Shown here: in pieces, positions 29,261 through 42,800 of the stretch
Layout: every line of letters starts with the position of its first letter
How positions within the stretch are numbered: the stretch's first letter is position 1
NCBI GenBank assembly: GCA_028583415.1
Contig: CM053276.1
Location: forward strand, 117,767,002 to 117,831,001
Direction: 5' to 3'
DNA length: 64,000 bases
From: Protea cynaroides
Lineage: Eukaryota > Streptophyta > Magnoliopsida > Proteales > Proteaceae
Position numbers and translations under genes: made by a program
Notes under the pieces: generated by a model
What the model was told of the DNA's origin: nothing
What the model saw: the letters and a program-made list of their open reading frames with translations, nothing else
Database searches by the model: none

Positions 29261-30320
29261 TGGTCTCCTCAAACCAATTAGCTTTCATCAAAGGTCATTC
29301 CATAACCAGGAACATTCTCATGTCTCATGAGATCGTCAAATGTATGGGAAGGAAGACTTCCTCTTTCACATGTGTTCTCAAGATTGACTTCCACAAAGCT
29401 CATGATTTGCCAGTATGCCTTTCATTTTGGCAGTTCTCAAGAAAATGAGATTTTCGGATTCTTTTATTGGATGGATCAAGAAATAAACCGCTATATATTC
29501 GATTCTCGTTAATGGTCCCTTGCTAGCTACTTTGAAGGAGGTAGAGGAATACAACAATGAAAACCCACTATCCCCTTATTTATTTACTTTCACCATGGAA
29601 ATGCTAACCACCCTCTTGAACAATGCTGTGGATTCCAAGTTTTTTACCTTGACTCATAAATGCAAGCCTTTAGGAATTTCATCGCCTCTTTTGTAGATGA
29701 CCTGAATGTTGATTGTGAAAGTTGAAGATATGTCTGTTTCGGCCTAACTTGAGGCTCTCATTATATTCTCTAGTCTATCAGGGCTTCAAGTAAATAGAGA
29801 AAAATCCTCTATCATTCTTGGAGGGATCTCTAATGTGATTAGAGATTATCTCATTAATCTAGTGTAGGTCCAAGAAACTAAATTACCTGTCAAATACTTA
29901 GGAATTCTATGGTTTACTGGAAGATTATCCTATCATCAGGACTATTTTCCAATTATGGATATGGAAAGGAAATGATTGGAAGGATAGAAAGCTAGATTCC
30001 AATCTTATGCAGACCGCCTTCAACTGATTTCTTAGGTTCTTCAAGGACGGTATCTATATTAAACTGGGCTGTTTGGTCTTCCCAAGTAAACTCATTAATC
30101 AATTGGAATCTATGTTTCAAGTAAACTCATTAATCAATTGGAATCTATGTTTGCCAAGTTTCTTTGGTCTGGTCCTAATCTTTGCGGAAAAATTCGTTAT
30201 ATTGTTTGGGATAGCATTTGTAAACCAAGGTAGATTCGGGAGTCGTGGAATCAAGGATATAAACATTGCGAGTATCTTGAAGCAGATGGGGGGTTGCTTA
30301 AAAAAAAAAAAAGCTTATGG
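29260..30320 (+). mobile_element. Broken LINE reverse transcriptase (non-LTR retrotransposon relic)
   Basis: Conserved reverse-transcriptase blocks appear in order but in shifting frames. They are NQLAFIKGHSITRNILMS from 29272, KIDFHKAHD shortly after, NPLSPYLFTFTMEM from about 29561, FVDDL near 29690 (FADDL in working copies), SGLQVNREKSSIILGG near 29785 and KYLGIL near 29890. Stops and frameshifts occur throughout, and neither the endonuclease nor the poly(A) end is seen. It also carries a perfect 35-base tandem duplication at 30083-30152. It is a dead fragment of the L1-like plant LINE class. Confidence 0.85.
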
Positions 30321-31005
30321 GTTGACTGGGTATATGTAAAACCATTCATTTGAGAAAACCTTTCTCTATTATAAATATCTTCATCTCTCCCAATTGACGT
30401 TTTTATGTTCTGAAAGTTAGTGTTAGATGTTTGGTGCGGGAGTTTGTTTAAGGGAAAGTATTGGACAACAAAAATGAAAGATAGGAAATAAACGAATACA
30501 TCGTATTATCTAGTTTGTCAATGAGAGTATCATCGCATTTGATATAGACATTATATATCAACAATTTAAGAATTTGGATGGGATCATACCAGCATTGATG
30601 CACCGGACCAATGATTTTTTATTGAAAAAAATCCAATAAAATTTGATGATACTCTGAATTCTATTACACATGCAGTGGCAGTTTCGTAAATTTATTGAAA
30701 ACCCAAATTTTCTTTTAACTACAAACCGAACACTCGAAGACATCAACACATCAATTTCCCGTAACATTGTATTGCTGCTCTTTGCTATAGAAGCAAAGCC
30801 TCTCGCTTGCTAGCTTGTGATCTATCTGTCCCTCTTTGTTCGTCTTTGCGAGCATTTTCAGCGAAGGCCAATCAATCACAGATATTGTATTTTGTCTCTT
30901 CATTATCGATCTTTTGGATCCGTAGGGCTATTGGTTCTCGATCTGTGATTTCCTGAACAACTTCTGTCGATCAGAGATATCTTCTCGTAGTTTCAGCAGC
31001 AAAAA
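30321..31005 (+). promoter_or_regulatory. Promoter and 5' leader region of COPB2
   Basis: This stretch separates the LINE relic from the COPB2 start codon. The last 200 bases or so are CT-richer, as in plant leaders ('tctttgcgagcattttcagc', 'cttctcgtagtttcagcagc'), and run into the ATG at 31006. No convincing TATA box is seen, so the transcription start cannot be placed. Confidence 0.45.
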
Positions 31006-34000
31006 ATGGTAGGGTTTATCTTTTTCTATGCCATTTTTAATTGTTGCATTTGGTTATTGCTTAGATCTGGGGAACATATAATTCAATTTTATGTCAGCAG
31101 TTCAGTTGATAATTTTGTGCTCGAATTATCACCCGTTTGTTTGGATATCGAACAAATTAGAATTGCATAGTTTTGGTGTTGGACTAGGCATCATGTACGT
31201 TATGTATTTTTTCAAAGATCTGGTTTTTAAATGAGAACTGATAACTTTTATCTGTTTCTCTTAATTGTTTGCTCGACTTCGTCGCTGGTGCAGCCTCTCA
31301 GACTTGAAATCAAGGTATTGTTTTTCGCTGCCTCTAGCTTGTTGTGTAGATCTTTTCTTAGTTCTGCTCATTCTTAAATCCTTTGTTGGGTACGTTGCTG
31401 ACGATTAACTGTGGATCAGAGAAAACTTGCGCAAAGATCAGAAAGAGTAAAATCCGTGGATCTACATCCAAGAGAACCATGGTAACGATAATTGTGGTGG
31501 AAATCCTATCACATTATTTGCATTTCTGGATTTATTCAAAACCATCACTAGTTCTTACAAGAATTAAGCTAAGTATTACCTGCTTTGAACTACTTCCTCC
31601 AGGATTCTTACAAGCCTTTATTCAGGAACTGTATGCATCTGGAACTACCAGTCACAGGTAAGGAACTTTTATTTTATACATTGTTTTTTTTCCTGCTTGT
31701 TTGAGCGTAATTGCTCTAGTCCTATATGCCTCTTAAACATAATTTATATGTTATAGTACTCGGCACATGGATATTTAATGTTCTTATTATAGCCATTCCC
31801 TTTCAGCGACAATACAATTGATGCACTGAATCCTTTCTCTGGATTAGCTCCCATCGCTAAGGCTACATAGCGAGTCAGGTGGATGATAGATTGGGTTAAT
31901 ATGAAGTTCATATTTCTTGTATACAATGGGAATAATTACTGTCATTGGGTCTAGATTGAGTGAGGATAAACTAGATCCCTTACCAAATTATTGTTCTTAG
32001 GGCATTTAATGACCTATTATTCATGCAAGGCATTGTTATATAGTCTTATCTAAACCAACTATATACAGACTCATATGTCATATTCCATTTAGTGGGAGGC
32101 GACTACACTAAAATTGTATAACTATTATATTATATTACATTTAAAGAGTTATCTTGGTAAAAGAAAGCCTCCCTTATCAATGAGTGCCTCTTTTTTCCAA
32201 ATGGTATATCACTGAATATCTCTCAGTCTTATGCTTAGATGTGCATGCTTGATTGGTGTGTTTGCACTGCGACTTGCTGATAGTTACTTGTCCTAAGGAA
32301 GAACATGGCTGTATATGTAGCCCTTTTTCATATTTAAATCCCCCAAGACTGTGTTATGGTCAATATACTAGTAAGTCATGATCTTGAATTTAAACAGACT
32401 TGAGAACCAGGATTCTCTTGAATCTGAATTGATTCGAAAGAGTTATGGTAAATGCCAGTAGATTCTGTGATAGGATATCAGGTCTTAATGTTTTAATTTA
32501 AGCAGGAGTCCATGATTCTCGCTCTCTCTCTCTCAAACTGGATTCTGAAGGCGTATTCTTTATATTATTAATCGAGGCAGAGTTTTGGAGATCTATAGGT
32601 GATACTGAGGGCTCCATCGGTGGAATTCCATGTAAAAATGTCATTTCTTTCTTCTTTTCCCCAATCTATTTTATATCTCTATTATTTGTGGCTGTGACTT
32701 AGATATAGGAGTAATAGATATATAAAATGCTGCTCATATAAGTTCACCCTTTTTACCTTCTCTTAATTGTTTCAAGATCCATTTTCAATAAGAGTTACCC
32801 TTGGTTGTGGTGCACAATTCATTATATAAGAAAAGGGTAAATGTGTTCTTCAGCTGGATTTTTTTTGCGAATGTTGGACAGTTGATTCTATGGTTTGCTA
32901 TGAAATCAATGCTTGCCAATATTTATTGTCTTTGATATAATGATTAAAGGCTTCCCAGGTTTATTTGCGTGTGCCTGTGCCTTGATAACAGGACTTTTTT
33001 TATACCAGAAAAGGCAGCTTTCTAAATGCATGTTTCTTTTTTGATAAGATGAGCATCTAAATTGTTGGATATATAGAAACACTGAGGAACTAATTGACCT
33101 TGCTAACGAAGAAACTTTAACTGATCTACTGGATGCACCAGCCTACTGCTTAGAAGTTCTGACTGATTTGGAATATTGAAAGGTCAGAACATTGAAGACT
33201 GGAGAACATCCATAAAAAACATTGAAGATTCGCAACTTTTGGTTGATTCTTGAGCACTTAATTAATGCCTGAAACCCACCAAGCCACCATGCATATGTAC
33301 AACTGTAAGCACTACTGGTCCAAGATTTTACTAGTCCAGTATTAAGTTACCTCTGGATTAATGTCAGAGGACGTAAAGTATCCCCTGATCCATGTGAACC
33401 TGAATACACTGAAATTGTAATTAAATATATTGCACTGCATTGGCTGTGAAATTGAAAGGTTCAAAATCGTGACCCTACATTTGGGTTGTTGATATTGGTG
33501 ACAGACATCTGACTGCAGTAATAAAGCTCTCAGGATATGAGGTGTCTTAATTGGGAATTAGAAAGAAAATCCTGTATCCATTTGAGTGGGGACCATGAAT
33601 AAGGGGATCTGACTTGGACGGAAAACAGCAAATTTGTGATCTTTACAGCGATGATCATATCCATGCCACTTCCTTCCCTCTTCTTCACCATTTATTTTCC
33701 TTGTGAATTGTGATATTGAACATGTGACCTATGTGAATGGGCAATTTGCTAGATGAATGTAATGAAGTTCTGATTTGTTAGGACCTCTTGTGATAGTTGA
33801 CAAGAGTATGTATTTAATCAGAAATTCAGAGACCAGATAAACAATAGCTGCTGCTATCAGGATCATGATTGACATTTATGTAAATTGTAGAGTTTGACTG
33901 AAGGCTGTAAGATAACAAACTAAATACTTGCAGGCGGCAGACATGAAATGTTAACATCCCAATGAACTATATATATCCATCCATTCCCAATCTACCCATA

Positions 34001-37000
34001 ATCTTCCCTTGACGGATCTTCTTATCTTGCTTATGTCATTTTGACCAAATGTTATGTTATATGGATGGAATATTTGGATTGTACTAACTCGAAGTTTGCA
34101 AATATTTATCCAGACTATGGCAAAATCTTTTGAGGTCACTGAGTTGCCAGGTACATTGTTCGTATTATGTGATCTCTGTTCCTCTCTCCTTTTTTTTTTT
34201 TTGGGGGGGGGGGGGGTCGAGGGAGGGGAGGAATTTAATCTTACATTTAATCATGCATCTGCAGTTCGATCAGCAAAATTTATAGCACGCAAGCAATGGA
34301 TTGTTGCCGGAGCTGATGACATGTTCATACGTGTGTACAATTACAACACAATGGACAAGGTCAAAGTGTTTGAAGCACACACAGATTATATCAGGTGTGT
34401 TTCAGTCCATCCAACGCTCCCATATGTGTTATCATCATCTGATGACATGCTTATAAAGCTCTGGGATTGGGAGAAGGGTTGGATGTGCACTCAAATTTTT
34501 GAGGGGCATTCCCACTACGTGATGCAAGTGACTTTCAATCCAAAAGACACCAACACTTTTGCTAGTGCTTCTCTGGATCGGACTATAAAGGTTTTATTGG
34601 GAACTCTGTCTTTAACTTCTTATGCGAACTTCTTCTATCATTTTCTGCCATATTATGATATTTTGATAAACTCTTTGTGTGTTCAGATTTGGAATCTTGG
34701 CTCCCCTGACCCTAATTTTACATTGGATGCCCATTTGAAAGGGGTAAATTGCGTTGATTACTTCACTGGTGGCGACAAGCCGTATCTGATTACTGGTTCT
34801 GATGATCATACTGCTAAGGTCAGCCAGCTGATTCTTCTTGTTAAATAATGCATGTTTCGTAAAGTACATGACAAGTTTTGACAATTTCTGTTCATTAATT
34901 TAATGGGAACAGGTATGGGACTACCAAACCAAAAGTTGTGTCCAAACGCTAGACGGTCACACACACAATGTTTCTGCAGTTTGTTTCCATCCTGAACTTC
35001 CCATAATAATTACAGGCTCTGAGGATGGGACTGTTCGTATATGGCATGCAACCACTTATAGGTACATTTTATAAATAAGTAATTATTTTTATAGTGCAGG
35101 TGTCCTATTTTTCATACAGTTCTAACATCTGTCTGGTTGCTTCTTTGGTATTCTAGTGTTGCTTTTGGTTTTAGAAACCGATGAGAAAACCTAAACTGAC
35201 TGGACCAAGCGATAAAACAGATTAAAACGAAACCCGATAATATTTAATATTTTTCTTACGATTTTGTTCTTTTAATATTTGAAAAAGTGAGTCCAATTGA
35301 CAAGGGACTGAAGTTGACTAAACTGATAGTTACGGCGATGTAGTTCAAGGGAGGAAATTGACCACATGGTACTGTTCAAGCAAGCACATGTGAACAGTAC
35401 CAGCACATGCCACTTTGCAACCCATTGTTGATGCAAGCCCTCTGTTGAGGGAATCTTTTTCGAGCAATTTCACCTTCTAGAAGACTCTTAGTATTGACCA
35501 AGCAAGCACCATGTTTCCATTTTTAGTGCACGAGGCTCCCGCTATTGCAAAGTCTGGGAGGAGTAGAATGTACGCAGCCTCACCCCCACAATACATAGAG
35601 CTTGTACTGGGACATCCTTTATTTATTTTTTATTTTTATTTTTATGTACTAGCAAGTTACTATGTTCCTTGGTTACTCTTTTCAATAGCTTCTATTCAGT
35701 TTTCAGAAGTTATTTGTTTTAGAAGTTTCTATTTTGTTTAGTAAGCACTTGTCAGCTAAAAAGATCATAGCTTAGTTTCTATTTCTAGCCAGTATGTTAT
35801 AGGGAGCTTCTATTTTCTATGTAATAGGTAGTTTCTATCTCTAAGAAGACTTGGTCAACAAGAGTTTCCATTGTCTACATTCTATTTTTTTAATTTATGC
35901 CATTGGCTATATATCAACCATGATTTATGAATAAAGAAAGCTTGTCATTGCAATATCAAGTGGGTTTCCTAGGCTGTGGGATTCCTGAGGTTCTAATCTT
36001 CTTCCCTCTCTTTCCTCTTGTCTTTTCCCTTTTGTTTTTAGTTCCTGGTTTGCTGTTCTTGTGAATGTACTGTTCTCGGATTACTGTTCATGGCCTATAA
36101 TTGCTGTCATTTTGAGTTGCTGATCAAAGGAACCTCCCTGCGGCATTGCTGGTTTGACTCCTTTCTTGCTGAACAGTCAAAGCCCCATATCTCTTAATCA
36201 GACCATCGGTTGAAAGCCATATTGGATTATGGTTTTCCTATCATCCATCCTCTCCTTCGATGATGATTTAAGCCTGATCCAAAGGCTGAGTTTGGCTGTG
36301 GGTAAAAGTTTCTATTTTTGTAACTAAGTTTCTAATTTGAGATCACTCTTCATATCTCCATATTCAGTCATTAGATTGAACTGAAATTTTTTGAGATATT
36401 CACACCAAGAACTACTACCCTCGACAGGAAATTCAGCCCCATCCATGAGGCCAGCTGGCCAGTTGTTAGACGGTTAGACCTGAAGTATTGTAGTTTTCCG
36501 ATTCTTACTCTATTACTGTTCTTTGAAGTTTGATTGCTGAAATCTGATGGGGAACTAGTTTGAACAATCCTATAGTGAGGCTAATGTTTAGTTACTCGTT
36601 GGACTTTAGCCTTGCACGAATTGGTTGCAGTTTTCTGAATTCCTTGTCGCCCCAAACCAGAGTGAACCAATATGAGAAAAAACCGACCGTATTGTACCAA
36701 CCGTTGACACCTCTTTAATCTGTCATTTACTCATTGAAGTTCTTTTACACTGATTCCTTTTAGATAACTTGTCAGGCCGTGCCTTCAGTATTATATATTG
36801 GGAATTTCCTTTATTATTTTCCAAATCAATTCAAACTTCACTTTCTTTTCTCCTATATTTACCTAGTTTTGGCTTCTGCTCTTTTCTTTAACTTATTCAG
36901 TTCAAGCATTGGCTCTCAAGCACTGCATGCCTCATCAAGTGAGGATTAATGCCCTGCCATAGGTCCAAATTAAGGGGGTGAGCCGTATCATTACTTTGAT

Positions 37001-39860
37001 TGGCCGGACGTTAATATGATTTTTATCTTTGGATGATTTGGTTCTCAATGCTAGTTGAAATTTCCTACAGGAATTTAATGGTCTCTCGGTCACATTTGCT
37101 GTTTCTCTCCATTTTTTAAAATTTTTTCCTGCTCAGTGTTCCCCCCCAAAAAAAAAAAAAAAATCTGGTTATTACTTGCTATCTAAAATCTAAGCTTAGA
37201 TATTTGCTACATCCATAAAATATTAAAATCATAGTTTGAACTGATTTACTGACTACGCCTTTGAAATCACAGGCTTGAAAACACATTGAATTATGGTCTT
37301 GAGCGAGTGTGGGCTATTGGATACATGAAAAGTTCACGCCGGTGAGTGTTTTATCATTTCCATTTTCTGTTATGTATATATTTTGAAATAATGGAAATGT
37401 TTGATTCATTCTGGATTTAGATAATACCTATCTGTGATCCGAACTATGAATTGCAGTGCACTTAGCTCATTGACATTTTTTTTGGTGCTCAAAGCATGAA
37501 AGTTCAATTCATGGAATTTGTTTAGGTTTGATGTTTCTCTGCATATATTTTTAACATTTGTTATCTCCCCCATCCCCACTGGCAATTTACAGGGTTGTGA
37601 TTGGATACGACGAAGGAAGCATTATGATAAAAATTGGTCGAGAAGAGCCAGTTGCTAGTATGGATAGTGGTGGGAAAATTATATGGGCCAAACATAATGA
37701 AATCCAGACCGTGAACATTAAGAGTGTCGGTGCAGATTTTGAGGTTTGAATTCCCTCCTCACACTGACTATTCTCGTTGTTGCTTAATTGGAAACTAAAA
37801 GCTAGAAGCTAAAAGACATCCATCTTTTTTAATGGTAGATTTCTGTCCTTGTCTTTCATATTTCTCAGGTGACAGATGGAGAACGATTGCCTTTGGCTGT
37901 AAAGGAGTTGGGGACCTGTGATCTTTACCCTCAGGTTTGTTGGCTTTTCCTGGCCATATGCAATTGTGTAAAAAAGTTGACGCTTTACCATTTGTAATCT
38001 CGTTTCTTCATGGGAGTTAACTGGTATTATCATGGAGCACTTTAGTAACGTACCCTTACATCACAATGGTTTATTTATAGCCTTATTGTTCTGCATTTTA
38101 GTTTAGGTTCTCTCTGTTTCGTGCGTGAATGGCAGTTCTCAGACTCATCCTGCTCCCCACGGAGCGGTAAGGCGCTGTAAGCGTGTGGTATAATCTTTAC
38201 TGAAACTTCAGTGCTCTCCTTATGAGCGAAGAATTTTAGGAGTGACTCAAAACACCCCTGGAACCCATAGGGTTCTAAAACCGTTGCCTTGACTCTGTTT
38301 GGTTGCATTATTTTGATTGCTGCGCGTGCTAACACGTCAAAGCATGCGATATGGGAATGGAACATCGTGCTTAAGAAAATCTTTTAAATGAGTGGAGGAT
38401 TCGAGGGCTTTAAATTGCTTTGTAGATGATCACTGTTGTCAATGTGGACCCATCAACGAAAGGAATTAACAAGTTGAAAAGTGTGTCAGAGGAGGTAAAT
38501 CTTTGTTGGGTCCTTGATGTTGCTATGGCTGTTGAGTGGTGACATTTAGATTTGCGACCGCTGGCAATGTTGCAATCATGGATGGTCCATGTCATAGAGG
38601 AAACGACACCCACCTTATTGATGAAGTTTTAAGTTCCAAGCAATCAGGGAAAGTCCCCAAAAAATGAGTTCAAAGTGAATAAAATTACATAAGTGCCAAT
38701 AGATTCCATTGCAGTGAAATGGCACTTCTTTAATTTTATGATATTTATTTTCTACTTTAAACTGTTTCCGTTCTTGTTTCAGTCTGAAATTTGACCACTG
38801 AGATGGCTGTGGAGTCATTAATGGATGGACCCACCCATTATCCATGTGCGCTACATGGTAAGCGGGGTCCTTAACAGATGGACCCACCCACTATGTATGT
38901 GTGTTATGGCAAGTGGTGAGAAAGATTAGATTTTTCCTACCTTGTTTTAGGCACTTATAATTCTTATCCTATGGGTTCTTCTCTCCTCCGCCCACCCCGT
39001 TTCTTTTCCGCAGGACCAAGCTATCTTCTATGTAATTAGGTATTATTGCTAAAAAATTGAGACTTTTAATGATGAAAAGCTTGAGTTTAGAAACCATAAA
39101 TAGGTCCCAGATTGTCACTGCAGGTTTAAGTGCTTTATCTTTTGGTACTTGTGCTTGTTCAAAATGGCAAGTATAAATATTTTAAACGTAAAAGTAGGTT
39201 AATGTTTCTTGATAAAAGATTTTGATTTATTTTCTATTGAATTTTATGGTAATTTTGCTTTCAGAGCTTGAAGCACAACCCAAATGGGAGGTTTGTTGTT
39301 GTTTGTGGGGACGGCGAGTACATCATTTATACTGCTCTTGCCTGGAGAAATAGGTCCTTTGGATCAGCCCTCGAAATTGTTTGGTCATCAGATGGAGAAT
39401 ATGCTGTTAGAGAGAGTACATCAAGGATTAAGATTTTCAGTAAAACATTCCAGGTCTGGATTCTATCTTAGTTTATGGTATCTTAAATCTTATTCATGAA
39501 AGAAAACGCTGTGTGAGCAACAACTTTAGCTATTTATTTCTTATGCTGGAATCTGCACCGCAAACACACCTGTTGTTTTCTATCATTGTCACTTGTCAGC
39601 ATGCGCTGGAAGCATGGTTATATGTCAATATTGCCGAACAATTCATGTGATTACTTTTTAGCCAGGTTCAAGTGCACAGACTCAGGAACTGGAACAGTCG
39701 CTGGTGATCCCTATCCGACTCAGCCGGGTTGGCCCAACATGCGTGGTTTTACCCGATACTTTGGGGTGACTCGGCATGCTGCACGGGATCGACCGGGGCT
39801 TATCTCAATCCAGATTGGGCCAATCGACTGATCCTATCTGCACCCTAAAGCGTTGCTTTT

Positions 39861-39893
<33 letters not shown>

Positions 39894-42800
39894 AGAAGAA
39901 GAAGAGCCTGCACTGAATATAATTATATGTTTTGATGTGTATTGAGAATATGAAACTTTAACTAGGTTTTTGCTACAACTACTTATTTATTGAGTACATA
40001 AAGCGGCCTGTTGATTTCTGTGTAAGACACTGGTGCATTTGTAATTGACTTGTTATGCATAGTGAGATGCACCATCCCGCATTTTCCTACGACACCTTAA
40101 TATAATGATCAAGGTGTCCAGACGCCTTCCAGGCATCTTGGAAACGAGGGGGCCTTGGGCATCCGGCAACTCTCCGATGCCTTGGGTCGCCTTGTCACCA
40201 TGAATTGTGATAACTATGCTAAACCCTGTTAGAGAAGAGTAACAAAAGCAGGGACAGACTGAATATTAAATTAAGAGGGAAGGATGTGTTTGGAATATTA
40301 AATAAGAATGGAGAGGAAGCAGAATAAAACTCAAAGATAAGGGCTGTTATGTAATATCAAATGTCAGGATCTTATTTGCAATTAAGAATAGAGTTTATCT
40401 TCAACCTTTGACAGATTCAAAACTCAGCGGTAAACCGGTTCTGTTTCAATAGAGACAACTCCCTTAAAAAATAGCTCTTTTCAAGGTTGACTCCTGGCAA
40501 CCCTCTTAGGGATGCTCAACAACAGTTCCAAACAATCAATTATAAAATAGAAATAAATCTCTGAAATTGAACCTGGCGGGAGTGGGAATATCAGGTCTGC
40601 TTTCAGGTCAATGAATCACTATAGAGGAAACTTTATGGGATGATAAAGGGTTGAGTTGCCCTTGGGTGCTAAACTGATTCCCAGAATATTAGGAAGAAAG
40701 GAGTAGGAATGAATGAATCAATCCCAATTCGTGACTGTTAGGTCGCCCAGAACTGGGAATCGCACGTACAAGAAGGGAGAAGAATAAAATATAGGGAATA
40801 AGAAAGGAAAGGATAGAAGGGACAAGAGAATAGGAAAAAGAAGAAGAAGAACAGAATAGTATTAGAAGATTAGAAAAATAAGGGAAAAGGAAGGAATTCT
40901 AAGAGTTTACCTAAGAAGAGAGGAATCTCACCAGGAAGAAAGAGGAGGGAGAACAGACAGCCAACAGTTTGCTATCAAGCCACGCAAACACCAACTTAAA
41001 CTTTTCTTTTAATTAATCTCTGCTCAAGACTTTGGATTACAAGTATATAAATAAGAATAAAAATGACTCCTAACCTAGAACAGAAATTGAATGATAGAAA
41101 ATAAGTTGGAACTCAATTGTCAAGATTGCCTTAGCGGTAACGGTGTATCAGAACTAATTTGAGAGAAACTTGAGGATGTGGGCGGCAAAGGTGAGATCCT
41201 TTGATCAAATCTGGAAAGCAATCTCCTTTGATGTGCATGGAACGGTGTTGCCCCTATCCTCCCCTCTTCCGGATACTGAGAAGAATAGATTCATTCTCTC
41301 CTCTTGGAACCTTGACTCCAGATGAGGAGGTTTGCTCTATGTGGTTGTTTTCTTTGGATCCTTGTGGATCCTGGTTTGTTCTAGGCTTTTGCCTATCTTT
41401 GTAAGGAGCCTGGCTCTATCCTTTGGATACCTAGGTTTGTTTCCCCTTTTTTGGGGCTTTGTTAATATATACATACGCATCCAAAAAATAAAAAGTTGAA
41501 CTCAAATTTGGAAACTAAAACAAACTTTCCTATGTACTTACCTCCCATAATAATAATATAAAATTAAATAAATTCTGATTACAACAATATCCTAAATAAA
41601 GAAATTCCTATCCTACTGGACTGAAGCCAGGTTTGGACCCCGTTTTTGTGGTCTGGGTGTCCAGATGGGGTCAAATTTGTTCAACCAAGCATCTGCATCA
41701 GTTACCCCCATGTCCTATTCTTCACTTCACTTCTTTCTGGCATCAATTCCCCTACCAATGACAAAACCCTTTTCTTCCATCCTTCTTTGTCATACAATTT
41801 CCATACCTTACATATAGTCTTTTCATGATTTCTTTTAAACCCTAGTCATTTCCCATTTCTATTGCTATCGTGGAAGTGCTAGCCTTTTCAGATACTTTGT
41901 TTTCTGCAATTGCTTAATGGAATCAATTATAATCCACCATTAAATATTCTGCTGATCTACTGTTTTTGACTTCTCATTAACCATCTATCCACCAAGACTT
42001 TTAAGTTAGTTTCACCTTTAAATTGTACATTTCACCTTTCTAACACCTTAACTATACCTCGGAAACATCTCTCTCCCTGTTACCCTCAGTTATAGCAATA
42101 GGGTTATTTGGTGCTGGATTTCACCTCAGGGATCATCTCATTTTCAGGGGTCTGATTTCTATTTTCTACACCAATATCCCTTGGGAGAGTAGGTATGGAA
42201 GTTTTGAGGATCTCCAATTTAATGGAAGCACAGTAGCTCAAAAGTAAAAATGTTGATGTCACGGCTCGTAGGTCAAATTTCCCTTGTTCATATCTCCTTG
42301 GCAAATGATCGTTTTTCAGCCATTTATCTATTTTAGCATGTGACTTGCTTACATTTCTCCAGGTGCTTTTGCTAATTTCACTTTTTTGGGTGCTGGCTTC
42401 ATTTTATTCTGCAATCAAATGGAAGATTCAATTTATTAATTTTCCACTAGCTCTTTTCGATAGTGTTTAATTGTGGTCACAATTGCAGGAAAGGAAGAGC
42501 ATACGCCCAACATTTTCTGCTGAGCGTATTTTTGGGGGAACTGTACTAGCAATGTGCTCAAATGACTTTATTTGCTTTTACGATTGGGCTGACTGTAGGT
42601 TGATACGCCGAATCGATGTTAATGTCAAAGTATGAAATGATCTAACAGAGATTTCTTACTTGGTTTATCGTTAATTTTTCCTATACTGACATTTCATGTT
42701 TCAATTCTTTTGTTTTTTGACAACTTCAGAATCTATATTGGGCCGATAGTGGAGATCTTGTGGCAATTGCCAGTGATGCATCATTTTACATCCTTAAGTA

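Noticed and set aside
34054..34848. 264-codon frame that looks like a separate WD40 protein
   Set aside because: It is COPB2 exons 5-7 joined by in-frame read-through of introns 5 and 6. The proper splice sites give the family sequence.
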